This document shows positions 1 through 6,692 of a DNA stretch of 64,000 bases, piece after piece; the stretch's first letter is position 1; the number at the start of each line of letters is the position of its first letter. The DNA lies in assembly GCA_012520995.1 (NCBI GenBank), contig JAAYNI010000067.1:124001-188000 (forward strand). The letters are read 5' to 3'. The position numbers were made by a program, and so were the translations under genes. Source of the DNA: Candidatus Rifleibacteriota bacterium (GTDB lineage Bacteria; Muiribacteriota; Ozemobacteria; Ozemobacterales; Ozemobacteraceae). Below the pieces are notes generated by a model. It ran no database searches, was not told the DNA's origin, and saw nothing but the letters and a program-made list of their open reading frames with translations.

Positions 1-87
1 GAAGATTCTGCTCAGGAAGCCCGTAAGATTGAACAACTGCTGCAAAATCTTCAGTCCAAAACCAGAGTGATGACTGGCGTAAAATAA
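1..87 (+). CDS. 3' end of an unidentified gene (partial)
   Basis: The first 28 codons of the window are open in frame 1 and end in TAA at 85-87. The residues are polar and helix-like (ending KTRVMTGVK). In many bacteria the gene before hfq is miaA, but this short tail does not resemble the end of MiaA and I cannot name it. An hfq promoter candidate starts 5 bases after the stop. Confidence 0.5.
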   Translation, partial: EDSAQEARKIEQLLQNLQSKTRVMTGVK

Positions 88-91
88 TCGC

Positions 92-120
92 TTGTATTTT
101 TGTTTTTTTGATTGTAAAAT
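92..120 (+). promoter_or_regulatory. Candidate sigma-70 promoter of hfq
   Basis: TTGTAT (92-97) and TAAAAT (115-120) are separated by exactly 17 bases. The predicted start near 127 gives a leader of about 23 bases containing the AGGAG ribosome site of hfq. Called by eye only. Confidence 0.5.
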
Positions 121-149
121 CCCCATTGTGAACCACACAGGAGTTTAGA

Positions 150-455
150 ATGGCTCAATATAGATCCCAGTTGCAAAATCAGTTTCTGTCAGATGTGAGA
201 AAACGCCGACAAGCGGTAGAGATCGTCTTGGAAACAGGAAATGTTCTTAAGGGTCGCGTTAAATCGTATGACCGCTTTTCCGTCACTTTGGTTTATAAAG
301 GACAGACGGAAGTTGTTTACAAGTCAGCTATAATTTATATAGCTTATAATAGACGCAGGCAGTTTGACAGCTATCCCTCAAGAAGACGTGATGGCGAACG
401 CCCGCAAAGAGACTTCAGAAGGTTCTCTCCTAGAAATTCTGATAGAGATTTCTGA
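150..455 (+). CDS. hfq: RNA chaperone Hfq with arginine-rich tail
   Basis: Hfq is a hexameric Sm-like RNA chaperone that pairs small RNAs with mRNAs. The Sm1 region is at residues 22-48 (VEIVLETGNVLKG, then YDRFSVTL) and Sm2 at 55-65 (VVYKSAI). The N-terminal LQNQFL matches the usual LQD.FL. The family's YKH signature reads YKS here, so the pore histidine is a serine. Residues 68-101 form an arginine-rich tail (12 Arg in 34 residues), unlike the acidic or glycine-rich tails of proteobacterial Hfq and probably disordered and RNA-binding. AGGAG lies 7 bases before the ATG. The gene ends in a strong terminator and appears monocistronic. The family call is firm; the tail's role is inference. Confidence 0.9.
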   Translation: MAQYRSQLQNQFLSDVRKRRQAVEIVLETGNVLKGRVKSYDRFSVTLVYKGQTEVVYKSAIIYIAYNRRRQFDSYPSRRRDGERPQRDFRRFSPRNSDRDF

Positions 456-466
456 TAATTTTCAGC

Positions 467-505
467 AAAAAAAGCGGTCTTGCAATTTTGCGAGACCGCT
501 TTTTT
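467..505 (+). terminator. Intrinsic terminator after hfq
   Basis: A-run, then GCGGTCT (474-480), a loop of 12 bases that can partly pair, AGACCGC (493-499) and a run of six T. The flanking A and T runs make it potentially bidirectional, which suits the convergent gene downstream. Confidence 0.9.
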
Positions 506-558
506 GATATTAGTTCTGGTAGACTGTTGCAACTAAATGTTCTTTTAGAATTTTCATC

Positions 559-588
559 CACAGATGGACACAGATTCACACAGATGAG
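559..588. repeat. 10-base tandem repeat (CACAGATnnn x3)
   Basis: Three consecutive units beginning CACAGAT with exact spacing 10 (559, 569, 579), the last three bases varying. The reverse complement of the same motif occurs at 15830-15849, 17108-17126 and 32022-32040, always next to a hairpin. Confidence 0.85.
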
Positions 589-597
589 GGCAAAACT

Positions 598-642
598 GGT
601 CAAAAATTGCATTCTGCTACTGCATAATCACAATTTTTGACC
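598..642. repeat. Perfect 12-base inverted repeat
   Basis: GGTCAAAAATTG (598-609) is exactly complementary to CAATTTTTGACC (631-642) around a 21-base loop. There is no T-run on either side, so it is not an ordinary terminator. Confidence 0.8.
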
Positions 643-702
643 TAGCCTCTGATTAAGGGCAGATGGTGATGAACAATGTAATAGGGGAGCTAAAGAATTC
701 AA

Positions 703-723
703 CTCGCCACTCACCACTCGCCA
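703..723. repeat. 7-base tandem repeat (CTCGCCA/CTCACCA x3)
   Basis: Three units in strict 7-base phase at 703, 710 and 717. It lies inside the block shared with 31833-31912, where the equivalent positions read GAGTGGC-type units on the other strand. Confidence 0.8.
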
Positions 724-784
724 CGGTGCGATCTTAGTAGCAGCCAACTATGATTTATTGTTGAGCAAGATGTATTTTAAAAGG
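705..784 (-). repeat. Dispersed intergenic block, copy 1
   Basis: The reverse complement of these 80 bases matches 31833-31912 at 71 of 80 positions without gaps, including the exact stretch CTAAGATCGCACCGTG. Both copies are intergenic and neither encodes an extended reading frame. They may be remnants or active copies of a dispersed non-coding element. Confidence 0.85.
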
Positions 785-825
785 ATCTTTATGTTTATCT
801 GATGCAGCAGCCGCCACTGTTTTTT

Positions 826-1506
826 TCAGTCTACACTTAAGTGAATCAAAGTTGAGCCGTCAGCGTCATCCTCAACCTTTATGACTCTAAGAATATTCTT
901 CTTGCGAGCTCTCAAGAATTCTTGAAGCTTTAAAAGTTCTGAATCGTAGTAATCAACATTGACGCGCATGTTCTTAAGAATGCCGCTGTAGTTTTGATTT
1001 ATTCTTCTAACATCCTCAATGTCTGAAACTGTTATGTTGAGGTTTCTGGCCATCTTATTCAAGTTTTTGCTCTGACAGAGTTTCATGAGGTTTTTGTTCA
1101 AGTCCTCCATAAGGTAGACAAGGTCATACTCAGTCATATTGCCTGATCTAAGTTTGGTTAGTGATATTTGACGGGTTATATAACCTTTTCTTGCCATTCT
1201 TCCAACGACGCTGTACATTTCATCCTTTGGATTTATTTTTTTGAATGGGGTGGGATTCCAATTAATTATTCGATTTCGCGGGGTTAGTGCCTTCTGTTCT
1301 GTTACAGACTTAGGAATAGGCTCCGTGTGAGCAGGGAGCTTCAAAGTCATTGTGAATTGATCAGCTTTCATGCCTTCAGGCAAGGGAAGAGTAATGGTAG
1401 AGTCGGCTCTCGCTGTCGAAAAGGTGGATAGAGCGGAAACAATTATCATTAAAGCCAAAAGATAACATTGGCTGCTTTTGAAAAATCTTTTACATGTTCT
1501 AAGCAT
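826..1506 (-). CDS. Exported protein with one SLH-like segment
   Basis: The 226-residue product starts with a positively charged segment and a hydrophobic core (residues 14-33) ending in ARA|DS, a typical Sec signal peptide. Residues about 93-140 (DEMYSVVGRMARKGYI ... MTEYDLVYLMEDL) resemble an S-layer-homology domain as used to anchor envelope proteins: a position for Y/V, a Gly-Tyr-Ile turn, then Met-Thr-x-Tyr-Asp. Only one such segment is present, whereas anchoring usually uses three. The remainder is helical and ends in a short beta-like tail. GGAGGA precedes the ATG. No close family is recognised. It stands alone, facing repeat locus A. Confidence 0.7.
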   Translation of the reverse strand: MLRTCKRFFKSSQCYLLALMIIVSALSTFSTARADSTITLPLPEGMKADQFTMTLKLPAHTEPIPKSVTEQKALTPRNRIINWNPTPFKKINPKDEMYSVVGRMARKGYITRQISLTKLRSGNMTEYDLVYLMEDLNKNLMKLCQSKNLNKMARNLNITVSDIEDVRRINQNYSGILKNMRVNVDYYDSELLKLQEFLRARKKNILRVIKVEDDADGSTLIHLSVD

Positions 1507-1706
1507 ATGGCTGATTCCTCCAATAATGGTATCTTTGAATTCGGCTTATATCTAAGTTTTTGTAACTATAAGAGAAGAGTAAATGAGAAATCTTTATATG
1601 GGGTGCTGATTCTTAATGAAAAAATATTCTGTCTTTTTTCATACGGTCAGGGTATTCTATGCTCGCAAAAGCCATTTGGAACAAATTGAAAAGGAGGGCG
1701 GAGAAT

Positions 1707-2594
1707 ATGAAATCTGATAATCAAAAAGCCATTGATGAAATTGCCAAAACTTTCTTGGGTAAGAGATTAAATAATTATGAAAGCAGATATGATTCCAGCT
1801 TGCTGGTGCCTATAGAGAGGTCTTTGAATCGCACTGATTATAATATAAAAGCTGACGATTTTATGGGCTTTGATATTTGGCATAACTATGAATGCAGTTT
1901 TATGACAAATAAAGGATATCCGCTTACTTTGGTAGGTAAAATCAAGATCCCTGCCGATTCAAAATATTTTATTGAAAGCAAATCAATGAAATTATATTTC
2001 TTTGGATTTCATATGGAAAAACTGGGAGAAACTAAAGAAGAAGCTATTCATAACTATATCAGGATTGTCAGGAGGGATTTGTCAGAAAAAGCAGAATCTA
2101 ACGTTGAATTCAATGTGTTTGAAAAAACAGACAATATAGACATTTTTACCGACTATAAACATATCGAAGAATTGATTGATATTGAAACAATAGACTTCAA
2201 AGATTTTAAGGAATCTCCTGAGTTGATTAAAACAAGCAATGACAAAGGAACTCTAAAGGTTTCTTTTCCAAATCTTCGTTCTAATTGCCGAGTTACGCAA
2301 CAGCCTGATTTTGGGAGCCTTTTTATAGGGATTGAAGGCGAGCTTCCAAGTTTGGAATCCTTAGCTCAATATATAGTTTCATTCAGAAATGAGTATCATT
2401 TTCATGAAGAAGTTACAGAGCAAATTTACAAGTCCTTGCAAGACAGGCTGAAAATAGACAAGCTGAGCGTTTGCAACATGTTCACAAGAAGAGGAGGTTT
2501 GGATATTTGTCCCTGCAGAGCTTCTTCGTTGGATTTGATTGATCAAACGGTGATAGATATAAATAGGCTGCAGAATGCGACTGTCTACCAGTAA
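1707..2594 (+). CDS. queF: NADPH-dependent preQ0 reductase QueF (long type)
   Basis: QueF reduces 7-cyano-7-deazaguanine to preQ1 in queuosine synthesis. The 295 residues match the long two-domain type of E. coli (282 residues): SLLVPIERSLNR near the start, ESKS at 90-93, catalytic Cys194 in SNCRVT with Asp201 in QPDFGS, FHE at 232-234 and TRRGGLDI near the end. The start at 1707 is chosen because AAGGAGGG lies just upstream; an earlier in-frame ATG at 1659 lacks a ribosome site. No other queuosine genes are in the window, and no preQ1 riboswitch pattern is visible upstream. Confidence 0.95.
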   Translation: MKSDNQKAIDEIAKTFLGKRLNNYESRYDSSLLVPIERSLNRTDYNIKADDFMGFDIWHNYECSFMTNKGYPLTLVGKIKIPADSKYFIESKSMKLYFFGFHMEKLGETKEEAIHNYIRIVRRDLSEKAESNVEFNVFEKTDNIDIFTDYKHIEELIDIETIDFKDFKESPELIKTSNDKGTLKVSFPNLRSNCRVTQQPDFGSLFIGIEGELPSLESLAQYIVSFRNEYHFHEEVTEQIYKSLQDRLKIDKLSVCNMFTRRGGLDICPCRASSLDLIDQTVIDINRLQNATVYQ

Positions 2595-2606
2595 AACAGT
2601 AGATTG

Positions 2607-2648
2607 TTGGCAGTGGATAGTCGACAGAGAGCAATTGTCACTGTCAGC
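2607..2648. repeat. Degenerate 7-base tandem repeat (locus B)
   Basis: Six units in 7-base phase (TTGGCAG, TGGATAG, TCGACAG and diverged followers). The run starts 13 bases after the queF stop and ends 27 bases before the promoter of the next gene. Part of its wording (GACAGAGAG.GCAATT) recurs near 16769. Confidence 0.6.
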
Positions 2649-2674
2649 AACTGTAAAGCAGCGGCTGGCTGCTC

Positions 2675-2703
2675 TTGACGTTTGGATAAAAAACGGGTAC
2701 AAT
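2675..2703 (+). promoter_or_regulatory. Candidate sigma-70 promoter of the 2734-4511 operon
   Basis: TTGACG (2675-2680), a 17-base spacer, TACAAT (2698-2703). Predicted start near 2710, with the GGAGG of the first gene in the leader. Confidence 0.6.
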
Positions 2704-2733
2704 GGCTTAAAATAGTGCGATTTGGAGGCGGCA

Positions 2734-3516
2734 ATGAGAAAAATAAGCTTTAGAACAATGCTGACCGTCCTTGCAATGACTCTGCTTTGTACAGGAGTCT
2801 TTGCTGACGAGATCTTTGTTCCGCGATGGAAAAAAGGCGATTCTTGGGCAGTAGATACAACCACACTTGACGTAAGAAATGAAAAGCCTGCTTGGCAACC
2901 TGCTGAAAGGTGGGTCTTTAAAGTGCGCAATATCACTCAGTTCCAAGGCCAAGATTGCTATGTGTTGCATGTGCATTCGTCTCGCAGAAGCAATTTAAAT
3001 CAAGCTGTTCTATGGCTTTCCGTTAAAGATCTCAGACCGCTTAAAATAATAGACGTGTTTCCTTCAGCGGGCAGTGTTTCTCACTCTGAAAGAGACCTTT
3101 CTCAAGGAGAATATGTTCCTTTGCTTGCAAAGGATACACCTGTTCCCTATGATTTGCCTGTTTTCCCGCTGACTACCTTGGAAGAAGACACTGAAGCAAC
3201 CAGAAGCGTTTCGGATTCTGCTATTCATAGAGACTTTTCAAGCGTAAGACAAACTGGCAGGCTTTCCTTCAAACGAAAAGTCACTCAAACAGAAAAGGCA
3301 CCAGGAAAAACTCTTAGAGCGGCTTTCCCGTCTAAGACTCGAAGCGGTGAGACTGCTCTGCTTTATCAAGTTACAATTGGCGAAGAACGCTCCAAGATCA
3401 AAATTGAACAGGTTTGGCAGGAAGATAAGCCTTGGGCTCTGACTTCCGAATCTGCTACCAAAAAATCAAAACTCGTTATTGAAGAAAAGAAAAATTCAAA
3501 CGGAGGTGAAGAATAA
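2734..3516 (+). CDS. Exported protein of unknown function, partner of the transglutaminase-like gene
   Basis: The 260-residue product has a clear signal peptide (MRKISFRTMLTVLAMTLL ... VFA|DE, residues 1-24). The mature part opens with VPRWKKGDSW and is rich in beta-like segments; residues 150-200 are charged. I recognise no family. The start at 2734 follows GGAGG at a good distance; a TTG at 2722 would overlap that site. The stop overlaps the next start by one base (TAATG), so the two genes are almost certainly co-translated. It could be a chaperone, inhibitor or substrate-binding partner of the next product, but that is inference from the coupling alone. Confidence 0.75.
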   Translation: MRKISFRTMLTVLAMTLLCTGVFADEIFVPRWKKGDSWAVDTTTLDVRNEKPAWQPAERWVFKVRNITQFQGQDCYVLHVHSSRRSNLNQAVLWLSVKDLRPLKIIDVFPSAGSVSHSERDLSQGEYVPLLAKDTPVPYDLPVFPLTTLEEDTEATRSVSDSAIHRDFSSVRQTGRLSFKRKVTQTEKAPGKTLRAAFPSKTRSGETALLYQVTIGEERSKIKIEQVWQEDKPWALTSESATKKSKLVIEEKKNSNGGEE

Positions 3517-4511
3517 TGCGAAAAATCACTTTCATTACGGCTATATTTGTTATTTTCGCTCTTTGCCCCGCACTCTTTGCTAACGATTCCGGCGAAATAA
3601 AACCAGCTCCTTGGTCTGGATACTGGTGGCCGCGTAAAGTTACCGCTCTCTTTGAAGGATGGAGAGGGCATAAGCCAGGCCCCTTAGCTAAATATGATGC
3701 GTATGTGCAGCAGGTAACAGGCAGAAATCCAGGAGCAGTTGCATGGGAAGCCGATGTACGCAATAATCACTATAATCCCAATGCAGAAGGCTGGGAAGGT
3801 CACTGCAACGGATGGGCAGCAGCGGCAATTATGACTCCTGAACCCACTTTTTCCAGAATCAGAGGCGGCATTGAATTTACGGTAGGAGATCAGAAAGCTC
3901 TTTTGAGCGAACAGTGGATGAACTGCTATTGTAATTTTTATGGTCACAGATATTGGGGCGGATCAGATGATCCAGATGATATATATCCCGATGAATTCCA
4001 CAGAGTTATTGAAAAATACATAGGTGAAAATAAAAGTGCCGTCATTTGTGACATTGAATATGAAGAAATGGTTTGGAACTTTCCTATGTATAAATACACA
4101 AGCTCATGGTCTGAATCATGGTTTGATGAAAACAAGTTGAAAGTTAAGACCACTTGCTGGTTTGTGAATGATGATGTGGGTGCAGAATTTGTAGGTACCA
4201 GAAGCTTTACTATAGACTATACTTACAATCTCTATTTGGACAAAAACGGCAACGTCGAATCAGGCGAATGGACAGGTAAGTCGCGCAGAAATCACCCTGA
4301 CTTTATTTGGGTGCCTACTGCCGATGCTCCTAATCCTAAAAATGGCAATTTGGAGAATCCAAGACTTCACCCCAGATTTGTGCAGCAAATTTGCGAAGGT
4401 CCTGCTCGTGAAACAGAACGCACAAGATCCGTGTTAGATTCTGATGAATTCAGAACTCCTGACGATGTACTGAGAAAAGCAGGTCTGGATCCTGCTGTGC
4501 TTTTCAACTAA
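3516..4511 (+). CDS. Exported transglutaminase-elicitor-like protein
   Basis: The 331 residues begin with a signal peptide ending ALFA|ND. The mature part has the features I associate with the transglutaminase elicitor family (Phytophthora GP42 and bacterial relatives): APWSGYWWP near the start, GHCNGWAAAA (95-104) with the candidate nucleophile Cys97, then EFHRVIEKYIG (160-170) and CDI...VWNFPMYKY (178-194). Members of that family cross-link glutamine to amines using a Cys-His-Asp type centre. The assignment rests on motif recall, not a search. It is coupled to the upstream exported protein and followed by a strong terminator. Confidence 0.7.
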   Translation: MRKITFITAIFVIFALCPALFANDSGEIKPAPWSGYWWPRKVTALFEGWRGHKPGPLAKYDAYVQQVTGRNPGAVAWEADVRNNHYNPNAEGWEGHCNGWAAAAIMTPEPTFSRIRGGIEFTVGDQKALLSEQWMNCYCNFYGHRYWGGSDDPDDIYPDEFHRVIEKYIGENKSAVICDIEYEEMVWNFPMYKYTSSWSESWFDENKLKVKTTCWFVNDDVGAEFVGTRSFTIDYTYNLYLDKNGNVESGEWTGKSRRNHPDFIWVPTADAPNPKNGNLENPRLHPRFVQQICEGPARETERTRSVLDSDEFRTPDDVLRKAGLDPAVLFN

Positions 4512-4525
4512 GCAAATAAACTGCT

Positions 4526-4573
4526 AAAAAAGCAGGCTAGGGCGATAAACAATGCCTTTGCCTGCTTTTTTTT
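4526..4573. terminator. Bidirectional intrinsic terminator
   Basis: AAAAAAGCAGGC (4526-4537) pairs with GCCTGCTTTTTT (4560-4571), with an inner GGGC/GCCT pairing. A and T runs on both sides suit the convergent 3516-4511 and uvrB genes. Confidence 0.9.
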
Positions 4574-4612
4574 ATACTCTATAAACTACTTCCTTGAAGT
4601 TCCCGCCACTCA

Positions 4613-6691
4613 TCACTGTTTTTTCAACGCACGCTTGCGGGCTGAGCCTTTGGCTTTGCCTTTTTTTAAGGCTTGGGAGATATTTCCAAGAATATCTGAT
4701 TCTAAATGCTCACTTTGAATAGTTATTATTTCATCTCTGATAGCTGCGGCTTTCTCAAATTCCAGCTTGGCAGCAGCACTTTCCATTTCTTGCTTCAGTT
4801 TGGTTAAAATCTCTGCAAGCTGCTCATTGGCTACTTTTCTGGTAAGTTTTGTATGAGCGGGGTTGGAAGCATGTTCGGGGTGTTCCCAGGTGGGAGCGAA
4901 TGTCTCAGCAATAGCTTTCTTAATAGTCTTGGGAACTATTCCGTATTTTTTATTATGAGCTTCTTGAATTTTTCTGCGTCTGGCTGTTTCGTTAATGCAA
5001 TATTCCATAGCCGGCGTGATTTTGTCGCCGAAAAGGATAACTTTTCCTGAAGCGTTTCTTGCAGCTCTTCCGCTGGTTTGCATGAGCGACCATTCAGAAC
5101 GCAAAAAACCTTGTTTATCAGCATCAAGTATTGCGACTAATGAAACCTCTGGCAGGTCAAGGCCTTCTCTGAGGAGGTTTATGCCTACAAGCACTTTAAT
5201 TTCTCCTGTACGCAGGTCGTGAAGTATCTCAACTCTCTCCAAGGTGTCTATTTCGTCATGCAGGTATCCGCTTGGTATGTTTAAATCGGCAAGATATGTT
5301 GCTAGTTCTCTTGCCATCTTTTTGGTCATGGTGGTAATCAGAACGCGTTCATCTCTCTCAATACGTTCATTTATTTGTTCTATAAGATAGTCTATTTGTC
5401 CTTCAGTTTTTACTACTTCAATTTCAGGATCCAGAAGACCTGTAGGCCTTATAAGCTGTTCTGCCACTTTGTTTTCAGAGACTTCAAGCTCGTATCGTCC
5501 AGGAGTTGCAGAAACATACATTATTGGCAGATCTTTGCTTAAAAATTCTTCGAAAGTTAAACATCGATTGTCCAATGCGGATGGGAGACGAAAGCCGTAG
5601 TCTATAAGGGTTTGTTTTCTATTTCTGTCGGCTCTGTACATTCCCTTTAGCTGAGGTACTGTCATGTGGGATTCGTCCAAGATTATGAGACAATCTTTAG
5701 GAAGATAGCTTACTAAGGTGTCAGGAGGCTCGCCGGGATTTCTGCCTGAAAAATGTCTTGAGTAGTTTTCTATGCCTTTGCAAAAACCTGTTTCTCTCAT
5801 CATTTCGAGGTCATATCTGGTGCGTTCATAAATTCTTTGAGCTTCTATCAGCTTACCTTCGGATTCGAAATATTTTACTCGCTCTTTCATTTCAAACTCA
5901 ATGTTTTGAAGAGCCAGCTCTCGCTTTTCTTCGGTGGTGACAAAGTGTTGTGCAGGGAAAATTTCTACTTGTTTCAGCGATTCTAAAAGTTCGCCCGTCA
6001 GAGGATCGAATCTTTCAATTTTTTCGGCCTCATCACCAAAAAAGCGGACTCTTATGCCTTCTTCGCTGGCGGCAGGAAAAATATCTATAACTTCGCCTCT
6101 GACTCTGAATCTGGAGCGGCTGAAGTCCATGTCGTTTCTTGAATATTGGATATCTACCAGCTGTCTGATAAGCTTGTTTTTGCCGTGCATAGAACCTTTT
6201 TTTATTGTTATACGCAAGTCGGCATAATCAGCTGGTGAGCCAAGGCCAAAAATACAGCTTATAGAAGCTACTACAATGATATCCCGCCTAGTGAAAAGAG
6301 AGGTGGTTGCTCCGTGTCTGAAACGGTCTATTTGGTCGTTTATTGCCGAGTCTTTTTCTATGTAACTGTCAGTGGAGGGTACATAGGCTTCCGGCTGATA
6401 GTAATCGTAGTAACTGACAAAATATTCTACAGCGTTATCAGGAAAAAAGTCTTTGAATTCGCTGTATAGCTGTGCTGAGAGGGTTTTATTATGTGTTATT
6501 ACCAGAACAGGTCTTTGCAGTCTCTGTATGACATTTGCCATAGAGAAAGTCTTACCTGAACCAGTGACTCCGAGAAGGGTTGTGTTCTTAGCCCCTTCCC
6601 GGAGCCATTCAGTAAGGTTCTCCACAGCCTGCGGCTGGTCGCCGCTAAGACTATAGGGGCTGTGGAGCTTGAACAGTTCGGGAGATTGCAA
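4613..6691 (-). CDS. uvrB: Excinuclease ABC subunit B
   Basis: UvrB is the damage-verifying helicase-like subunit of nucleotide excision repair. The 692 residues show Walker A GVTGSGKT (41-48), the beta-hairpin region YYDYYQPEAYVP (94-105), the DESH motif II followed by VPQLKGMY, the helicase C-terminal ATPGRYE segment and a C-terminal UVR domain (AKLEFEKAAAIRDEI) that contacts UvrC. A lysine/arginine-rich tail ends the protein. The start codon is TTG, one base after the pnp stop, without a clear ribosome site, so translation is probably coupled to pnp. Joining uvrB to an RNA-decay operon is unusual. Confidence 0.95.
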   Translation of the reverse strand: MQSPELFKLHSPYSLSGDQPQAVENLTEWLREGAKNTTLLGVTGSGKTFSMANVIQRLQRPVLVITHNKTLSAQLYSEFKDFFPDNAVEYFVSYYDYYQPEAYVPSTDSYIEKDSAINDQIDRFRHGATTSLFTRRDIIVVASISCIFGLGSPADYADLRITIKKGSMHGKNKLIRQLVDIQYSRNDMDFSRSRFRVRGEVIDIFPAASEEGIRVRFFGDEAEKIERFDPLTGELLESLKQVEIFPAQHFVTTEEKRELALQNIEFEMKERVKYFESEGKLIEAQRIYERTRYDLEMMRETGFCKGIENYSRHFSGRNPGEPPDTLVSYLPKDCLIILDESHMTVPQLKGMYRADRNRKQTLIDYGFRLPSALDNRCLTFEEFLSKDLPIMYVSATPGRYELEVSENKVAEQLIRPTGLLDPEIEVVKTEGQIDYLIEQINERIERDERVLITTMTKKMARELATYLADLNIPSGYLHDEIDTLERVEILHDLRTGEIKVLVGINLLREGLDLPEVSLVAILDADKQGFLRSEWSLMQTSGRAARNASGKVILFGDKITPAMEYCINETARRRKIQEAHNKKYGIVPKTIKKAIAETFAPTWEHPEHASNPAHTKLTRKVANEQLAEILTKLKQEMESAAAKLEFEKAAAIRDEIITIQSEHLESDILGNISQALKKGKAKGSARKRALKKQ

Positions 6692-6692
6692 G

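Larger units (their letters stand above)
506..825. other. Intergenic repeat locus A
   Basis: This 320-base stretch between two convergent genes holds no credible gene. It consists of repeat modules: TTGCAACTAAA near 528, a 10-base tandem (559-588), a 12-base-pair inverted repeat (598-642), a 7-base tandem (703-723) and a block (705-784) that recurs inverted at 31833-31912. Each is listed separately. Confidence 0.7.

Noticed and set aside
1620-1706. preQ1 riboswitch ahead of queF
   Set aside because: The expected short hairpin followed by an A-rich pseudoknot tail (ACCC..AAAAAACTA pattern) is not present.
2379-2936. Minus-strand frames over the queF end and the start of the exported gene
   Set aside because: Antisense to two well-supported genes, low-complexity residues, no ribosome site.
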